Of a stretch of 64,000 nucleotides of DNA, positions 25,973-35,066 are shown piece by piece (position 1 is the first letter of the stretch; every line of letters begins with the position of its first letter). The stretch covers positions 1,157,822-1,221,821 of the forward strand of contig NZ_CP095096.1 in NCBI RefSeq assembly GCF_025561445.1. Direction: 5' to 3'. A program made the translations under genes and the position numbers. The stretch is from Staphylococcus sp. IVB6181 (lineage in GTDB: Bacteria > Bacillota > Bacilli > Staphylococcales > Staphylococcaceae). The notes beneath the pieces are model-generated. The model made no database searches and was not told where the DNA came from. It saw only the letters and a program-made list of their open reading frames with translations.

Positions 25973-28900
25973 ATGATTCATGTTTTGGATTATCAAGGTA
26001 AGATTATTGATTTTATAGCTCAAAACGATAATGCAGTTATCAGTGCGGTGCACCATAAAAATATAAATGAACGATCTGAAACGTTTGATTTTACAATATT
26101 GTCTGAGCGCGCTGAACATTTGCAAGACAGAAACAGAATCATTATACAAGATTCGAATGAACAGTATCGTGAGTTCATTATTGAACATATCTCACAAGAT
26201 ATCGACGGCTATACCGAGGTAGAAACCAGCGCCAGTTATTTAGAAGATATTTCTAAAAGCAAACCTTACAGTCCAGGTAAATTACCTAGTATGACCACAT
26301 CACAAGCATTGAGAGATGTATTAAAAGATACAGGTTGGCAAGTTTCGGATAGAACTGAATACGGCGGCACACGTTCTACTTCTTGGACAAGTTTTCAAAC
26401 ACGTTATGAAGTATTGATGCAGTTATGCACGACGTATAAAATGATTCCTGATTTTTATGTGGAAGTCGGGCGTAATCGTGTAGAAGGAAGATATGTTGTA
26501 TTAAAGACGCGCGCTCCTTTATTCAAAGGCAAAGAAATTGTGTATGGTAAAGATTTGCTAGAAATGAAGCGTACAGTAGATATGACTGAAATTAAAACTG
26601 CATTGCTTGCCAGCGGACCACAAAAGGAAGATGGGACACCAGGTATCACGTTGACTGTCAAAGATGATGAAGCAAATAATCGATACAGTCTTCCAGGACG
26701 GTACTTGTGGGGGATTTATTCACCTGAAACTGAAGATGAAAATATGACTGAATCACGTTTGCGTACTTTAGCAACTACTGAATTAAATAAGCGCAAAGCA
26801 GCTGCTATCAGTTATGAAGTTAAAGCAGCAGATATTAAACGCTATTACCCACATGAAGTGATTCGTTTAGGTGATAAAATCAGAATTAAAAATGAAGATT
26901 TTGTACCTAGTTTATATCTGGAAGCAGAAGTAATCGGTGAAGATTACGATTTGATTTCTGGAGATTCCGAGTACAGTTTTGGGGAGTATAAGGAATATGC
27001 AGAATCCGAACTCAAGAAAGCGTTCGAGCAAAGATTACGCGACATTCAACAAAAGCTGAATGATAAAGTAAGTAATATTAATACAATTATTGAACAGACA
27101 CAAGCAGGTAATCTTGAATACTTTGAAAAGAAAATCATAAAATCTTCTACACCTCCTCCTAATCTTGTCAATGATATGCTTTGGTATGATACCAGCAATC
27201 TGGAAGTCGCGGTATTGCGTAGATATTGGAATGGTGAGTGGTTAGAATCTACTGTTGAAAACGTCGAACAAATCGGCGGGATCACACGTGAAAAAGCATT
27301 GCACAGCGAGTTAAACAATACGTTTATTAATTTGTGTATCCAACACTCAAAATTATTAAGTGAAGTATACGAAGTAATAAATAGTGAATATTTAACTGAT
27401 AACGTATTAGAACAAGATGTGCAGGCTAAACTTAATGATACGGTAGCTGTATATAATGCCATTAAGTCGAATCTTGACAGCATGACGCCGGAAACCGCGA
27501 CGATTGGCAAATTGGTTGATACACAATCGCTATTTTTACAGTATCGTGAATTATTGCAGGCGCTTTATACTTCATTAGAAAATGCGAAGATCGCAATAGA
27601 TAAATATTTCAAATTGCTACAATCGCAATATACAGATGAAAAGTACAACGAGGCAATGACAAAAGTAGCAAACAGCATAGGCGGCACATGGAATAGTGAT
27701 ACCAACCAGTTAATCGCAGATATTCCAAACAACGACGAAATGACCGCAGCAATCAAGGCATACACAGACGGCGAGGTTACAAAGCTAAACAACTTGTTAA
27801 ACAGCACAATCGACAGCAAGATAACACAAACAAAAAACGAGTTAAGCAGCAACATTACAGCCGTTAACACCAAGGTTGATAATTTACAGGTTGGCGGTAG
27901 GAACTTACTAAGGTCATATTATGGTTCGAGCAATATATCAACAGTAATTACTGATACAAAATCATTTACTTTTATTGGTTGGGGCGTAACAATCTACCAA
28001 CCGTCAATATTTTCGCCATTACTTGAAAGTGGAAAACAATATACTTTGACTTTTGATGTTGAGGTTCTAAATGTATCATCACTTAAGCCTTATGCATTAG
28101 ACTATTCATTACGTATTTATGACCGTACGACAACAAAAACACTCATCAATGTATCAGCCGCAAGAGTAACCGGAACAGTTGGCGATAAGTATCATGTATC
28201 GCAAACGTTTACGGCAACGCCGGGCGAATGGGGATTAATAGCCTATTCAAACTTAAAAACGCCGGACGGTACTTTAAGTACGAACCCGAGAGAAAGCGAC
28301 ACGATAAGAATTTCTAATTTGAAACTAGAAAAAGGCACAATCCCGACAGACTATACACTAGCGCCCGAAGACATTAATTCTCAAATCATCAAAGCACAGA
28401 CAGACGCAACAGCAGCCGCCAAGGCTTACGCTGACGCGCAAGACGCATTAAGGAAAACAGAAACACAGGCTTATGCGGACGGAATCGTTACAGCCGAGGA
28501 AGAACGAGCAATCGCAGACGCTACCGCTAAACTTGAGGAGGCGAAAAGGTACGCAGCAGACAGGGACTCAGAAGTTTTATTCCTTGCACAACAAGACATA
28601 GACGGAAAACTGCTGCCGATTAAGTCGACACAAACAACACAAAGCACTGACATTAAGCAGCTGCAAGATAACATTTTATTAAAGGCGGACAAGTCGGAAG
28701 TAACAACATTGTACGACAACAACATCAAACCTTTAGAAACAAAGGTCAACGACAACACAGCACAGTTACAAATTCAATCGGACAAAATCGACAGCAAGGT
28801 ATCAAATACGCAATACACCGCAGATGTCGACAATATCGTGACACGCTTAAACACAGCCGACACACAACGCACGCAGTTATCTAATGCAATCAATGACCGT

Positions 28901-30757
28901 GTAACTTTAACGCAATTCAACGACAACAAGACAGCGACAACCAATCAGATTAATACAGCCGTTAATAATATCCAAGTCGGCGGACGTAACTTGTTACTAG
29001 ATAGCTTAAACGCAGTGTTTTCACCTAATAATGTTGGATTAGGAACGCCGGTGCAAAACGCAGACAAAAGCTGGACGATTACACCGGACGCAGACAAAAT
29101 CATATCGAGTTACTACTTTTTCAAATACACAAATAAAAAATTGACATCACAACCATTAGAAAAAAATGTTTACTACACATTTTCATTAGATGTTAAACCG
29201 GCAGTAGATACTACCGTAGAATTATCTATTAACAGTGCAGCGATTGAACAATATCAAAGCACAGCCAAGAACAAATTTATTTCAGTCGCAGCCAATCAAT
29301 ATAAACGGATAGCATTTACTTTCAAAATCATGCAAGATATTGATAACTTACCGATAATTTTACGTACACAAACAGCAGGCGCAAAGTTAACTTACACAAA
29401 TTCACAACTAGAAAAAAGTAACACGGCAAATGATTGGACGCCAGCACCCGAGGACACGCAAGCACAGATAACAAAGGCACAAACAGACGCAACCAACGCC
29501 GCTAAAGCGTACGCAGACGCACAGGACGCCCTACGCAAGACCGAGGCGCAAGCGTACGCAGACGGCAAAGTGACAGCAGAGGAACAACGCGCAATCACAG
29601 ACGCACAGAACAAGCTCACAGAGGCAAAAACACACGCCGAAACAAAAGCAACCGAGGCGCAAAACTTAGCGCAGCAATACGCACAGACGCAAGACGGGGC
29701 AACCTTAGCAAGCGCTAATAAGTACACGGACGATAAAAAAGCACAAACAGACCAGACTTTAACAACTATGCAAACGCAGATAAACCAAAATGGAACAGAT
29801 ATTAACTTACGTGCTACCAAAGACGAATTTAATCAGACACGCAAGACGTTATCGTCTGTAATATCTGATTTAACTGTCAATACAACAACCGGCCTTACAC
29901 TGTCTTATGATGAAAATGGCAACATCACATCAAGTACAGTCGGCCCTGAGGGGATTATGCTGAAAGGTGATCATGTAGATATTACAGTTAATGAAGACTT
30001 TAAAGTCATGACTAATGCTATTAATAACAAAGTTGGTAAACATGAAGTTATTAACAGCATTAATGTATCGAATGAGGGTATTGCTATTGATGCAAATAAA
30101 GTTGGCATTCGAGGCGGAGATGGTACAACCTATTTGGATATTCAAAATACCAAATTATTATCGCGCGGTTTCTTTGATCGAACATGGGGAGATGTCACAG
30201 ATCGACCTTACTGTAAATTAGGGATTTATGATGGACACCTTATTATGCAAAATGAAACATCTGCGAGAAACTTGTATTTAACTGAAAAAGGTCTATCAAC
30301 TACAATGGCTGGTAACTTAAAAGGGACAAGCGGAACATTAGAGTTTCACTTTTTAAGTCCTACAGATAATACAGAAGGTGTAAGGCTGCATTCGTATTAC
30401 GGCATGGTATATCTGCAATCTCAAGAAAATCGTGTTTATATTCGTTCAAAACAAACGACTAATATTGAAACAGCCGATGCCGGTATTTATGTTAGACCTT
30501 ATAATTTAACGAGACCCGGTTATAATGAATTTAGTTATAAGGTTGTAGAAGCAGATAAGCCGGAAGAGACTGATGGTTATTTTATTTACGGTGAAGTTTC
30601 TAATCCTGATGGATTAGCAGGTTCAGGTATTCGTTTCAGAAAGAAAGGATATAAAAGACAAACAACCGGAGAGTACGAACCGATGATATATGCAACAGAT
30701 AATGCAGGCAATGCGAGCACCGGATCGTTTAGTGCGCGAAACTTTTATGGCGACTAA
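25973..30757 (+). CDS. Tail-associated (Tal) / tail fibre protein, main part
   Basis: The 1594-residue protein follows GAAGGGAGGG. Residues 1-350 match the Prophage_tail (PF06605) N-domain of Tal proteins ('YLEDISKSKPYSPGKLPSMT'). Then come long coiled coils and two similar modules, each beginning 'VGGRNLL' (near residues 640 and 1002) and ending in an alanine-rich coiled coil ('AKAYADAQDALRKTE' in both). Residues about 1300-1594 are beta-rich fibre. It should contact the receptor. Reading stops at TAA 30755 in 'NFYGD', but the same frame continues with the fibre end, so the gene is probably cut by a nonsense mutation. The module region is visibly richer in GC than its flanks. Confidence 0.85.
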   Translation: MIHVLDYQGKIIDFIAQNDNAVISAVHHKNINERSETFDFTILSERAEHLQDRNRIIIQDSNEQYREFIIEHISQDIDGYTEVETSASYLEDISKSKPYSPGKLPSMTTSQALRDVLKDTGWQVSDRTEYGGTRSTSWTSFQTRYEVLMQLCTTYKMIPDFYVEVGRNRVEGRYVVLKTRAPLFKGKEIVYGKDLLEMKRTVDMTEIKTALLASGPQKEDGTPGITLTVKDDEANNRYSLPGRYLWGIYSPETEDENMTESRLRTLATTELNKRKAAAISYEVKAADIKRYYPHEVIRLGDKIRIKNEDFVPSLYLEAEVIGEDYDLISGDSEYSFGEYKEYAESELKKAFEQRLRDIQQKLNDKVSNINTIIEQTQAGNLEYFEKKIIKSSTPPPNLVNDMLWYDTSNLEVAVLRRYWNGEWLESTVENVEQIGGITREKALHSELNNTFINLCIQHSKLLSEVYEVINSEYLTDNVLEQDVQAKLNDTVAVYNAIKSNLDSMTPETATIGKLVDTQSLFLQYRELLQALYTSLENAKIAIDKYFKLLQSQYTDEKYNEAMTKVANSIGGTWNSDTNQLIADIPNNDEMTAAIKAYTDGEVTKLNNLLNSTIDSKITQTKNELSSNITAVNTKVDNLQVGGRNLLRSYYGSSNISTVITDTKSFTFIGWGVTIYQPSIFSPLLESGKQYTLTFDVEVLNVSSLKPYALDYSLRIYDRTTTKTLINVSAARVTGTVGDKYHVSQTFTATPGEWGLIAYSNLKTPDGTLSTNPRESDTIRISNLKLEKGTIPTDYTLAPEDINSQIIKAQTDATAAAKAYADAQDALRKTETQAYADGIVTAEEERAIADATAKLEEAKRYAADRDSEVLFLAQQDIDGKLLPIKSTQTTQSTDIKQLQDNILLKADKSEVTTLYDNNIKPLETKVNDNTAQLQIQSDKIDSKVSNTQYTADVDNIVTRLNTADTQRTQLSNAINDRVTLTQFNDNKTATTNQINTAVNNIQVGGRNLLLDSLNAVFSPNNVGLGTPVQNADKSWTITPDADKIISSYYFFKYTNKKLTSQPLEKNVYYTFSLDVKPAVDTTVELSINSAAIEQYQSTAKNKFISVAANQYKRIAFTFKIMQDIDNLPIILRTQTAGAKLTYTNSQLEKSNTANDWTPAPEDTQAQITKAQTDATNAAKAYADAQDALRKTEAQAYADGKVTAEEQRAITDAQNKLTEAKTHAETKATEAQNLAQQYAQTQDGATLASANKYTDDKKAQTDQTLTTMQTQINQNGTDINLRATKDEFNQTRKTLSSVISDLTVNTTTGLTLSYDENGNITSSTVGPEGIMLKGDHVDITVNEDFKVMTNAINNKVGKHEVINSINVSNEGIAIDANKVGIRGGDGTTYLDIQNTKLLSRGFFDRTWGDVTDRPYCKLGIYDGHLIMQNETSARNLYLTEKGLSTTMAGNLKGTSGTLEFHFLSPTDNTEGVRLHSYYGMVYLQSQENRVYIRSKQTTNIETADAGIYVRPYNLTRPGYNEFSYKVVEADKPEETDGYFIYGEVSNPDGLAGSGIRFRKKGYKRQTTGEYEPMIYATDNAGNASTGSFSARNFYGD

Positions 30758-30784
30758 AAGACAAGGCTCACGCATTTATATATC

Positions 30785-31303
30785 ATGGCTGATAGTGCAG
30801 GCGGTGAGATACGTGCGACAAGTACAACGGGGTACAATAACGGTAATACAACGTATCTTCCAGTGCGTGCAGCCGGCATTAAAACACATTCTTCTTTAGC
30901 ATTTACCAACCATAGCGATAATGATGTATTCTTTGGCATTATGCCTAACAAAACATTCTGTTTTACTGATGTAAATGGATACAACGGAGGTAAGCCTGCG
31001 TACCAAAGTGTGCGTGCAAAAGAATACTTACCAGGGTCATTAGAAGAATATAAACGCGATATAAAAGAATGGAATGATGATGCACTTACGTCTATATCAA
31101 ATGCACAACTTTATCAATACAACTACAAAAATGATTTAGCTGACGAGAAAAAACGTCATGGTTTTGTCATTGGCGAGGATTATGCAACACCTGATGATTT
31201 TATTGACGGTGATGGTGTTAAAACTTATGAAATGATTGCGTATTGTATGCGCGCTATTCAACAATTAAATGAAAAATTGGAGGAACAAATAAATGGAAAA
31301 TAA
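30785..31303 (+). pseudogene. C-terminal fragment of the tail fibre (separated by an in-frame stop)
   Basis: This 172-residue frame is the direct in-frame continuation of the Tal/fibre gene after one TAA. It encodes 'IRATSTTGYNNGNTTYLPVR' and an end resembling the intramolecular chaperone (Peptidase_S74-like) tails of phage fibres: 'YKRDIKEWNDDALTSI', 'YMNYK'-like turn and a final coiled coil ('MRAIQQLNEKLEEQ'). No ribosome site lies close to ATG 30785. In phage 11-type fibres the two parts form one chain, so TAA may have replaced a Leu TTA. A separate translated subunit cannot be excluded. Confidence 0.65.
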
Positions 31304-31445
31304 TCAACAAGGTGTACAAGTCAATCCGAATTACGTGATTGATAAATTGATGAGCAAGAATGTAGAATTGACAATGGAAAACGCAAAATTAAAAGCGTTG
31401 CTTAGAGAACAAGCAGAGCAAGAAAATACAAAAGAAGCAGAATAA
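31293..31445 (+). CDS. Small coiled-coil phage protein
   Basis: A 50-residue protein from ATG 31293, behind TTGGAGGAAC and overlapping the fibre end. It begins 'MENNQQGVQVNPNYVIDKL' and ends in a glutamate-rich helix ('NAKLKALLREQAEQENTKE'). A similar tiny gene follows the fibre gene in many staphylococcal phages. Function unknown. Confidence 0.65.
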   Translation: MENNQQGVQVNPNYVIDKLMSKNVELTMENAKLKALLREQAEQENTKEAE

Positions 31446-31448
31446 CTT

Positions 31449-31482
31449 GCGGTAGAGGTGAGAGTCCTTTACCGCTATTTTT
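31449..31482 (+). terminator. Terminator after the fibre operon segment
   Basis: GCGGTAGAGG-TGAGAGT-CCTTTACCGC forms a 10-bp stem with one G-U pair, followed by TATTTTT. Confidence 0.85.
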
Positions 31483-31508
31483 ATACAAAATTTTAGGAGG
31501 AATATATC

Positions 31509-31796
31509 ATGGCAAATGAAATCGTAAACAAACAAGAAAGAACTATTTTAGTACAAGTGAACTTGGATACTAATACAGAACGTGTAGTTATGCGAAACCC
31601 TTATGGCGGAGGCTACACACCTGTGCAAGACCCTGCTCAAGCACAAGCATTCGAGAATACAGATAAGGCGCAAAAAATCGCAGCCGCTTTGAATGGATTA
31701 TACACATTAACAGGTGATAACTATGAAATCCGTATTGTTCATGAAGTAATTGATCGTCAATATGTTAATCCACCAGATGCAGAAACATTGCAATAA
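31509..31796 (+). CDS. Conserved phage protein of unknown function
   Basis: A 95-residue protein with TTAGGAGGAATA before ATG 31509. 'RTILVQVNLDTNTERVVMRN' suggests beta structure, then an alanine-rich helix. It stands alone between two terminators, between the fibre and lysis genes. No family recognised. Confidence 0.6.
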   Translation: MANEIVNKQERTILVQVNLDTNTERVVMRNPYGGGYTPVQDPAQAQAFENTDKAQKIAAALNGLYTLTGDNYEIRIVHEVIDRQYVNPPDAETLQ

Positions 31797-31800
31797 TATT

Positions 31801-31826
31801 AAGGCCGGTTTTATCTGGTCTTTTTT
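31801..31826 (+). terminator. Terminator
   Basis: AAGGCCGG-TTTTAT-CTGGTCTT with two G-U pairs, followed by a run of six T's, directly after the 95-residue gene. Confidence 0.75.
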
Positions 31827-31849
31827 ATCTATAGAAAGCAGGTGAAACA

Positions 31850-32272
31850 ATGAAAAGAACAGACTTAGGCGAATCACTCGCTTTTGTAATGATTGCAGGC
31901 TATGCAATTTTTACATTTATGAGAGGATTATTTTGGTTTGTAGAAGATGATGAAGTGATTGCAGATTCAGCATTTTATTCAGCTTTGAATGATGTGATGT
32001 CCATCTGGATATGGGGGTTATTGTTAATGATTGTCGCAATAATTCTATTCGCGGCAGCATGGTTGATACCGAGGTATCGTTTGACGAACACATGCCAAAT
32101 ATTTTTAATTGTCGGCGGTATCGGTGCGTCGATTATTTATTTTTTAATGGCAAGCGCAAGTATATACAATGCGATTAACTGGTTGACATGGGCGCAATTT
32201 GCGGTATTGACTGCCAAAAGCGGCGGTATGGCGTTTATCGGAGGCATGATGCTCAATGACAAACGCAAGTGA
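31850..32272 (+). CDS. Phage membrane protein, four helices
   Basis: A 140-residue protein with AGCAGGTGA before the start and about four membrane helices ('FVMIAGYAIFTFMRGLFW', 'WIWGLLLMIVAIILFAAAWL', 'IFLIVGGIGASIIYFLM' and one near the end). No family recognised. It overlaps the next gene by 17 bases. Its place before the holin makes a lysis- or superinfection-related role possible, but that is a guess. Confidence 0.6.
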   Translation: MKRTDLGESLAFVMIAGYAIFTFMRGLFWFVEDDEVIADSAFYSALNDVMSIWIWGLLLMIVAIILFAAAWLIPRYRLTNTCQIFLIVGGIGASIIYFLMASASIYNAINWLTWAQFAVLTAKSGGMAFIGGMMLNDKRK

Positions 32273-32661
32273 ATATCTGGCAAAACATGAATTCGAAGCT
32301 GCTAAGAATAAGATATACGAACGTATCAATGATAATGACCGTAAGCATACAGAAGCAATTAACACATTAGAAAAGACGGTCAATCGGCAAATATCCTTAC
32401 AAGAGCGCTCCTTCGAATCACAAGAGCGTTCTGAGAAGCATTTAGAAAAGCTGAGTGGAACAATGGAACGTTTAGGAGATTTTAGGAGATGAAGTGATTG
32501 ATATTAAATATAAAGTCAAATCACATGATGACACCTTGCATAATGTCCAAAGCGTCATTTCTGAAAAGCAAAAAGGCAACACACAGATAGGTGTCGCAAT
32601 TATATCCGGCGTAGTTGCGGTTATCGTTGCGGCATTCGGATTTGCGCAAGTCTTTTTTTAA
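32256..32661 (+). pseudogene. DUF2951/XhlA-like protein, broken by a 10-bp tandem duplication
   Basis: The first frame (32256-32492) is a coiled coil ('NRQISLQERSFESQERSEKH') ending in 'GDFRR'. The expected end, 'EVIDIKYKVKSHDDTLHNVQ' and a C-terminal membrane helix ('VAIISGVVAVIVAAFGFAQV'), is in another frame and runs to 32661. Exactly at the switch, TTTAGGAGAT occurs twice in tandem (32471-32480 and 32481-32490); dropping one copy joins both parts into one protein of about 131 residues. The coiled coil plus C-terminal anchor resembles DUF2951 or XhlA proteins found beside holins. Confidence 0.72.
32471..32490. repeat. 10-bp tandem duplication (TTTAGGAGAT x2)
   Basis: Two perfect adjacent copies inside the DUF2951/XhlA-like gene; the extra ten bases shift the frame. 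Confidence 0.9.
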
Positions 32662-32746
32662 AACGTCTAATTATTAATGAATGTGTTACAATAGAAAAAG
32701 CAAGCAAGTTGGATAGATGGTGGCTATCTTAGTACAAAGTGAGGTG

Positions 32747-32887
32747 ATGCGTATGAGCGTATCAACGAAATCTTTAGAAAGGAGACGCCTAATGATTACA
32801 ATAAGTACCATGTTGCAATTTGGTTTATTCCTTATTGCATTAATTGGTCTTGTAATCAAGCTTATTGAATTAAGCAATAAAAAATAA
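32747..32887 (+). CDS. sprG: SprG/PepG-like type I toxin (Hol_Tox)
   Basis: Two in-frame peptides can be made. The long one starts at ATG 32747 or 32753 (GTGAGGTGA upstream) and contains 'KSLERRRLMITISTMLQF'. The short 31-residue one starts at ATG 32792 (AAAGGAGACG upstream) and includes 'MITISTMLQFGLFLIALIGL' followed by 'VIKLIELSNKK'. This matches, as I remember it, the S. aureus SprG1 peptides nearly residue for residue; those are membrane-active toxins with long and short forms. An extended -10 (TGTTACAAT) lies at 32685-32693. The antisense SprF gene overlaps its end. Confidence 0.85.
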   Translation: MRMSVSTKSLERRRLMITISTMLQFGLFLIALIGLVIKLIELSNKK

Positions 32888-32920
32888 CCATCACTAACTT
32901 TGGCGAGTTTGATGGTTATT
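32883..32920. terminator. Bidirectional hairpin between sprG and sprF
   Basis: AATAACCATCA pairs perfectly with TGATGGTTATT (11 bp), with an inner AACT/AGTT stem. T-rich on the minus-strand side, so mainly the sprF terminator. Confidence 0.75.
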
Positions 32921-32970
32921 ATTAAATAATCATATAAATAAGGTCACCGTCTTTTTAACGGGCTTGCAGG

Positions 32971-32997
32971 GGGACTCACTATATGTGAGCCCTTTTT
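32971..32997 (+). terminator. Plus-strand terminator downstream of sprG
   Basis: GGGACTCAC-TATAT-GTGAGCCC (one mismatch) followed by TTTTT; it would end a longer sprG transcript before the holin gene. The same bases form the 5' hairpin of SprF. Confidence 0.65.
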
Positions 32998-33034
32998 CTA
33001 TATTCAATTTAACACAGAATATAGAGAGGAGCAA

Positions 33035-33469
33035 ATGAAAATGAAAATAAATATGAAATTAAGATTTAAAAACAAGGCAGTGCTGACTGGATTAGTCGGT
33101 GCTGTTTTATTATTTGTGAAACAAATGACTGAGTTATTTGGATTAGACTTATCAACACAATTAGAACAAGTCAGCGGAGTTATTGGCGCAATTCTTACAT
33201 TGTTAGCTGGCTTAGGTGTTCTTACAGACCCGACGACGAAAGGTATTAAAGACAGCGGTATTGTACAGACATATACAAAACCTAGAGATAGTAATAATGC
33301 AGATGAAATGGTTCAGTGGCAGAATCAAGCACATGTGCCTGAAGTGCAACAGTTCCAACCAGAACAATATGACACGTCAAAACCGTTTGTTGATGATAGT
33401 GACGAAATCGGATTTGATGTGAATCAATATGAACATGGAGGTGGTTCAAATCACAGTAACACTGACTAA
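33035..33469 (+). CDS. Phage holin
   Basis: The 144-residue protein follows GAGAGGAGC. Its N-terminus '[19 protein letters not shown]' and '[20 protein letters not shown]' are the two helices of the phage_holin_1 (PF04531) family, with '[11 protein letters not shown]' as the usual junction and a hydrophilic tail. It forms holes that release the endolysin. The gene overlaps the endolysin frame by 41 bases. Confidence 0.88.
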   Translation: MKMKINMKLRFKNKAVLTGLVGAVLLFVKQMTELFGLDLSTQLEQVSGVIGAILTLLAGLGVLTDPTTKGIKDSGIVQTYTKPRDSNNADEMVQWQNQAHVPEVQQFQPEQYDTSKPFVDDSDEIGFDVNQYEHGGGSNHSNTD

Positions 33470-34892
33470 AGAGGAATTTATAAAGTGGCTTAATAATTCT
33501 GTGGGGAAGCAATATAACGAGGACCTTTGGTATGGTTTTCAATGCTTCGATTATGCTAATGCAGGTTGGAAAGTGTTATTCGGCCACCTTCTAAAAGGAA
33601 TCGGAGCAAAAGACATTCCAAACGCTAATGATTTCACTAATGAAGCGACAGTATATCAAAACACGCCTGATTTCTTAGCGCAACCTGGTGATCTAGTTGT
33701 ATTTGGAAGCAACTATCGTGCGGGATACGGTCATGTAGCTTGGGTGATTGAAGCGACTTTAGACTATATTATCGTATTAGAGCAAAACTGGCTTGGCGGT
33801 GGATGGACTGACGGTATCGAACAACCTGGTTGGGGTTGGGAAAAGGTAACACGTCGCCAACATGCCTATGACTTCCCTATGTTTTTCATTCGTCCTAAGT
33901 TCAAGACAGCAACAGCGACACGTTCAGCGCAATCACCTACACAAAGTGTTAAAAAAGCTAATTCTAAAAAGAAAGCAAAGCCGGTTAAATTAAACATTAT
34001 TAAAGATGTAGTAAAAGGTTATAACTTACCCAAGCGTGGATATAATCCTAAAGGGATTGTCATCCATAACGATGCAGGAAGTAAAGGGGCAACTGCACAA
34101 GCGTACAGAAACGGTTTAGTCAACGCGCCATTATCACGCTTAGAGGAAGGTATTGCACATAGTTATTCGGGAAATACTGTTTGGCAAGCACTAGATGAAT
34201 CACAAGTCGGTTGGCATACTGCTAATCAATACGGCAACAAGAATTATTACGGTATTGAGATTTGTCAATCAATCGGAGCAGATGATAAAACATTTTTAAA
34301 AAATGAACAAGCCACTTTCCAAGAATGCGCAAGATTATTGAAAAAGTGGGGACTACCGGCAAACAGGAATACTATCAGACTACACAATGAATTTACATCT
34401 ACATCTTGCCCACACAGAAGCGCAGAGCTTCACACAGGCTTTAATCCAGTTACACAGGGGTTATTGCCTAAAGATAAGCAATTGAAGCTTAAAGACTACT
34501 TCATTAAACAAATCAGATCATACATGGATGGAAAGATTCCAGTCGCAACCGTAGTAAAAGGTACAAGCGCATCAAGCAATACGGTAAAACCAGTTGCAGG
34601 CGCTTGGAGACGTAATAGTTATGGTACCTATTATATGGAAGAAAAGGCAAAATTTACGAACGGTAATCAGCCGATTATGGTACGAACTGTTGGACCATTC
34701 ACAAGTTGCCCACATGCTTATGACTTCCAACCTGGTGGATATTGTGATTATGATGAGGTAATGTTGCAAGATGGTCATGTTTGGATCGGCTATGACTGGG
34801 AAGGACAACGATATTATCTACCAATCCGTACATGGGACGGTGTCGCACAACCTAATCATGGAGTAGGTGAACTTTGGGGTAGTATCAGTTAA
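33429..34892 (+). CDS. Endolysin: CHAP, amidase, SH3b
   Basis: About 480 residues with three domains. Residues 20-160 are a CHAP peptidase (Cys in '[13 protein letters not shown]', His in '[11 protein letters not shown]'). Residues 195-350 are amidase_2 with zinc ligands in '[10 protein letters not shown]', 'IRLHNEFTS' and 'TSCPHRS'. Residues 400-470 are an SH3_5 wall-binding domain ('[18 protein letters not shown]'). This is the usual staphylococcal phage lysin. The start is unclear: the ATGs at 33429 and 33435 lack a ribosome site, while GGAGGTGG (33437-33444) would fit GTG 33441 poorly or a rare ATC at 33450. Confidence 0.9.
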   Translation: MNMEVVQITVTLTKEEFIKWLNNSVGKQYNEDLWYGFQCFDYANAGWKVLFGHLLKGIGAKDIPNANDFTNEATVYQNTPDFLAQPGDLVVFGSNYRAGYGHVAWVIEATLDYIIVLEQNWLGGGWTDGIEQPGWGWEKVTRRQHAYDFPMFFIRPKFKTATATRSAQSPTQSVKKANSKKKAKPVKLNIIKDVVKGYNLPKRGYNPKGIVIHNDAGSKGATAQAYRNGLVNAPLSRLEEGIAHSYSGNTVWQALDESQVGWHTANQYGNKNYYGIEICQSIGADDKTFLKNEQATFQECARLLKKWGLPANRNTIRLHNEFTSTSCPHRSAELHTGFNPVTQGLLPKDKQLKLKDYFIKQIRSYMDGKIPVATVVKGTSASSNTVKPVAGAWRRNSYGTYYMEEKAKFTNGNQPIMVRTVGPFTSCPHAYDFQPGGYCDYDEVMLQDGHVWIGYDWEGQRYYLPIRTWDGVAQPNHGVGELWGSIS

Positions 34893-34991
34893 ACAAATAT
34901 GTTATCTTAGACATAGACTGCTGATGTCACTTACAACAATTGATACTATATTATGTTTTCCATGATTTTTAAAAAATTGTGATCATGATTT

Positions 34992-35024
34992 GAGGGTTGT
35001 CTTTGCAGGGGAGCCCTCTTTTTT
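34992..35024 (+). terminator. Terminator after the lysis genes
   Basis: GAGGGTT ... AGCCCTC with a T-run (35017-35024); about 100 bases after the endolysin stop, the end of the late operon. Confidence 0.75.
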
Positions 35025-35025
35025 A

Positions 35026-35054
35026 TTGATTATGTAAAAGAAGCGTGCTATGAT
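35026..35054 (+). promoter_or_regulatory. Promoter-like site (TTGATT-17-TATGAT)
   Basis: TTGATT at 35026-35031 and TATGAT at 35049-35054 with exactly 17 bases between. The predicted RNA (start about 35061) would end at the terminator 35168-35190. Confidence 0.5.
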
Positions 35055-35066
35055 TTGTTTTGCAGT

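Larger units (their letters stand above)
32880..32999 (-). ncRNA. sprF: SprF-like antitoxin RNA
   Basis: On the minus strand TTGCTC, 17 bases, TAAATT (33034-33006) predicts a start near 32999. The RNA would run through the segment complementary to 'GTCACCGTCTTTTTAACGGG' (32943-32962), typical of SprF, and end at the hairpin 32883-32920, whose minus-strand side is followed by a T-run. It overlaps the sprG 3' end, so it can pair with the toxin mRNA. In S. aureus SprF blocks SprG translation and stability. Ends are predicted, not mapped. Confidence 0.7.

Noticed and set aside
27046..29820. Several minus-strand open frames of 95-155 codons opposite the fibre gene
   Set aside because: They have Ser/Ala/Cys-rich sequence typical of antisense shadows of coiled-coil genes and no ribosome sites.
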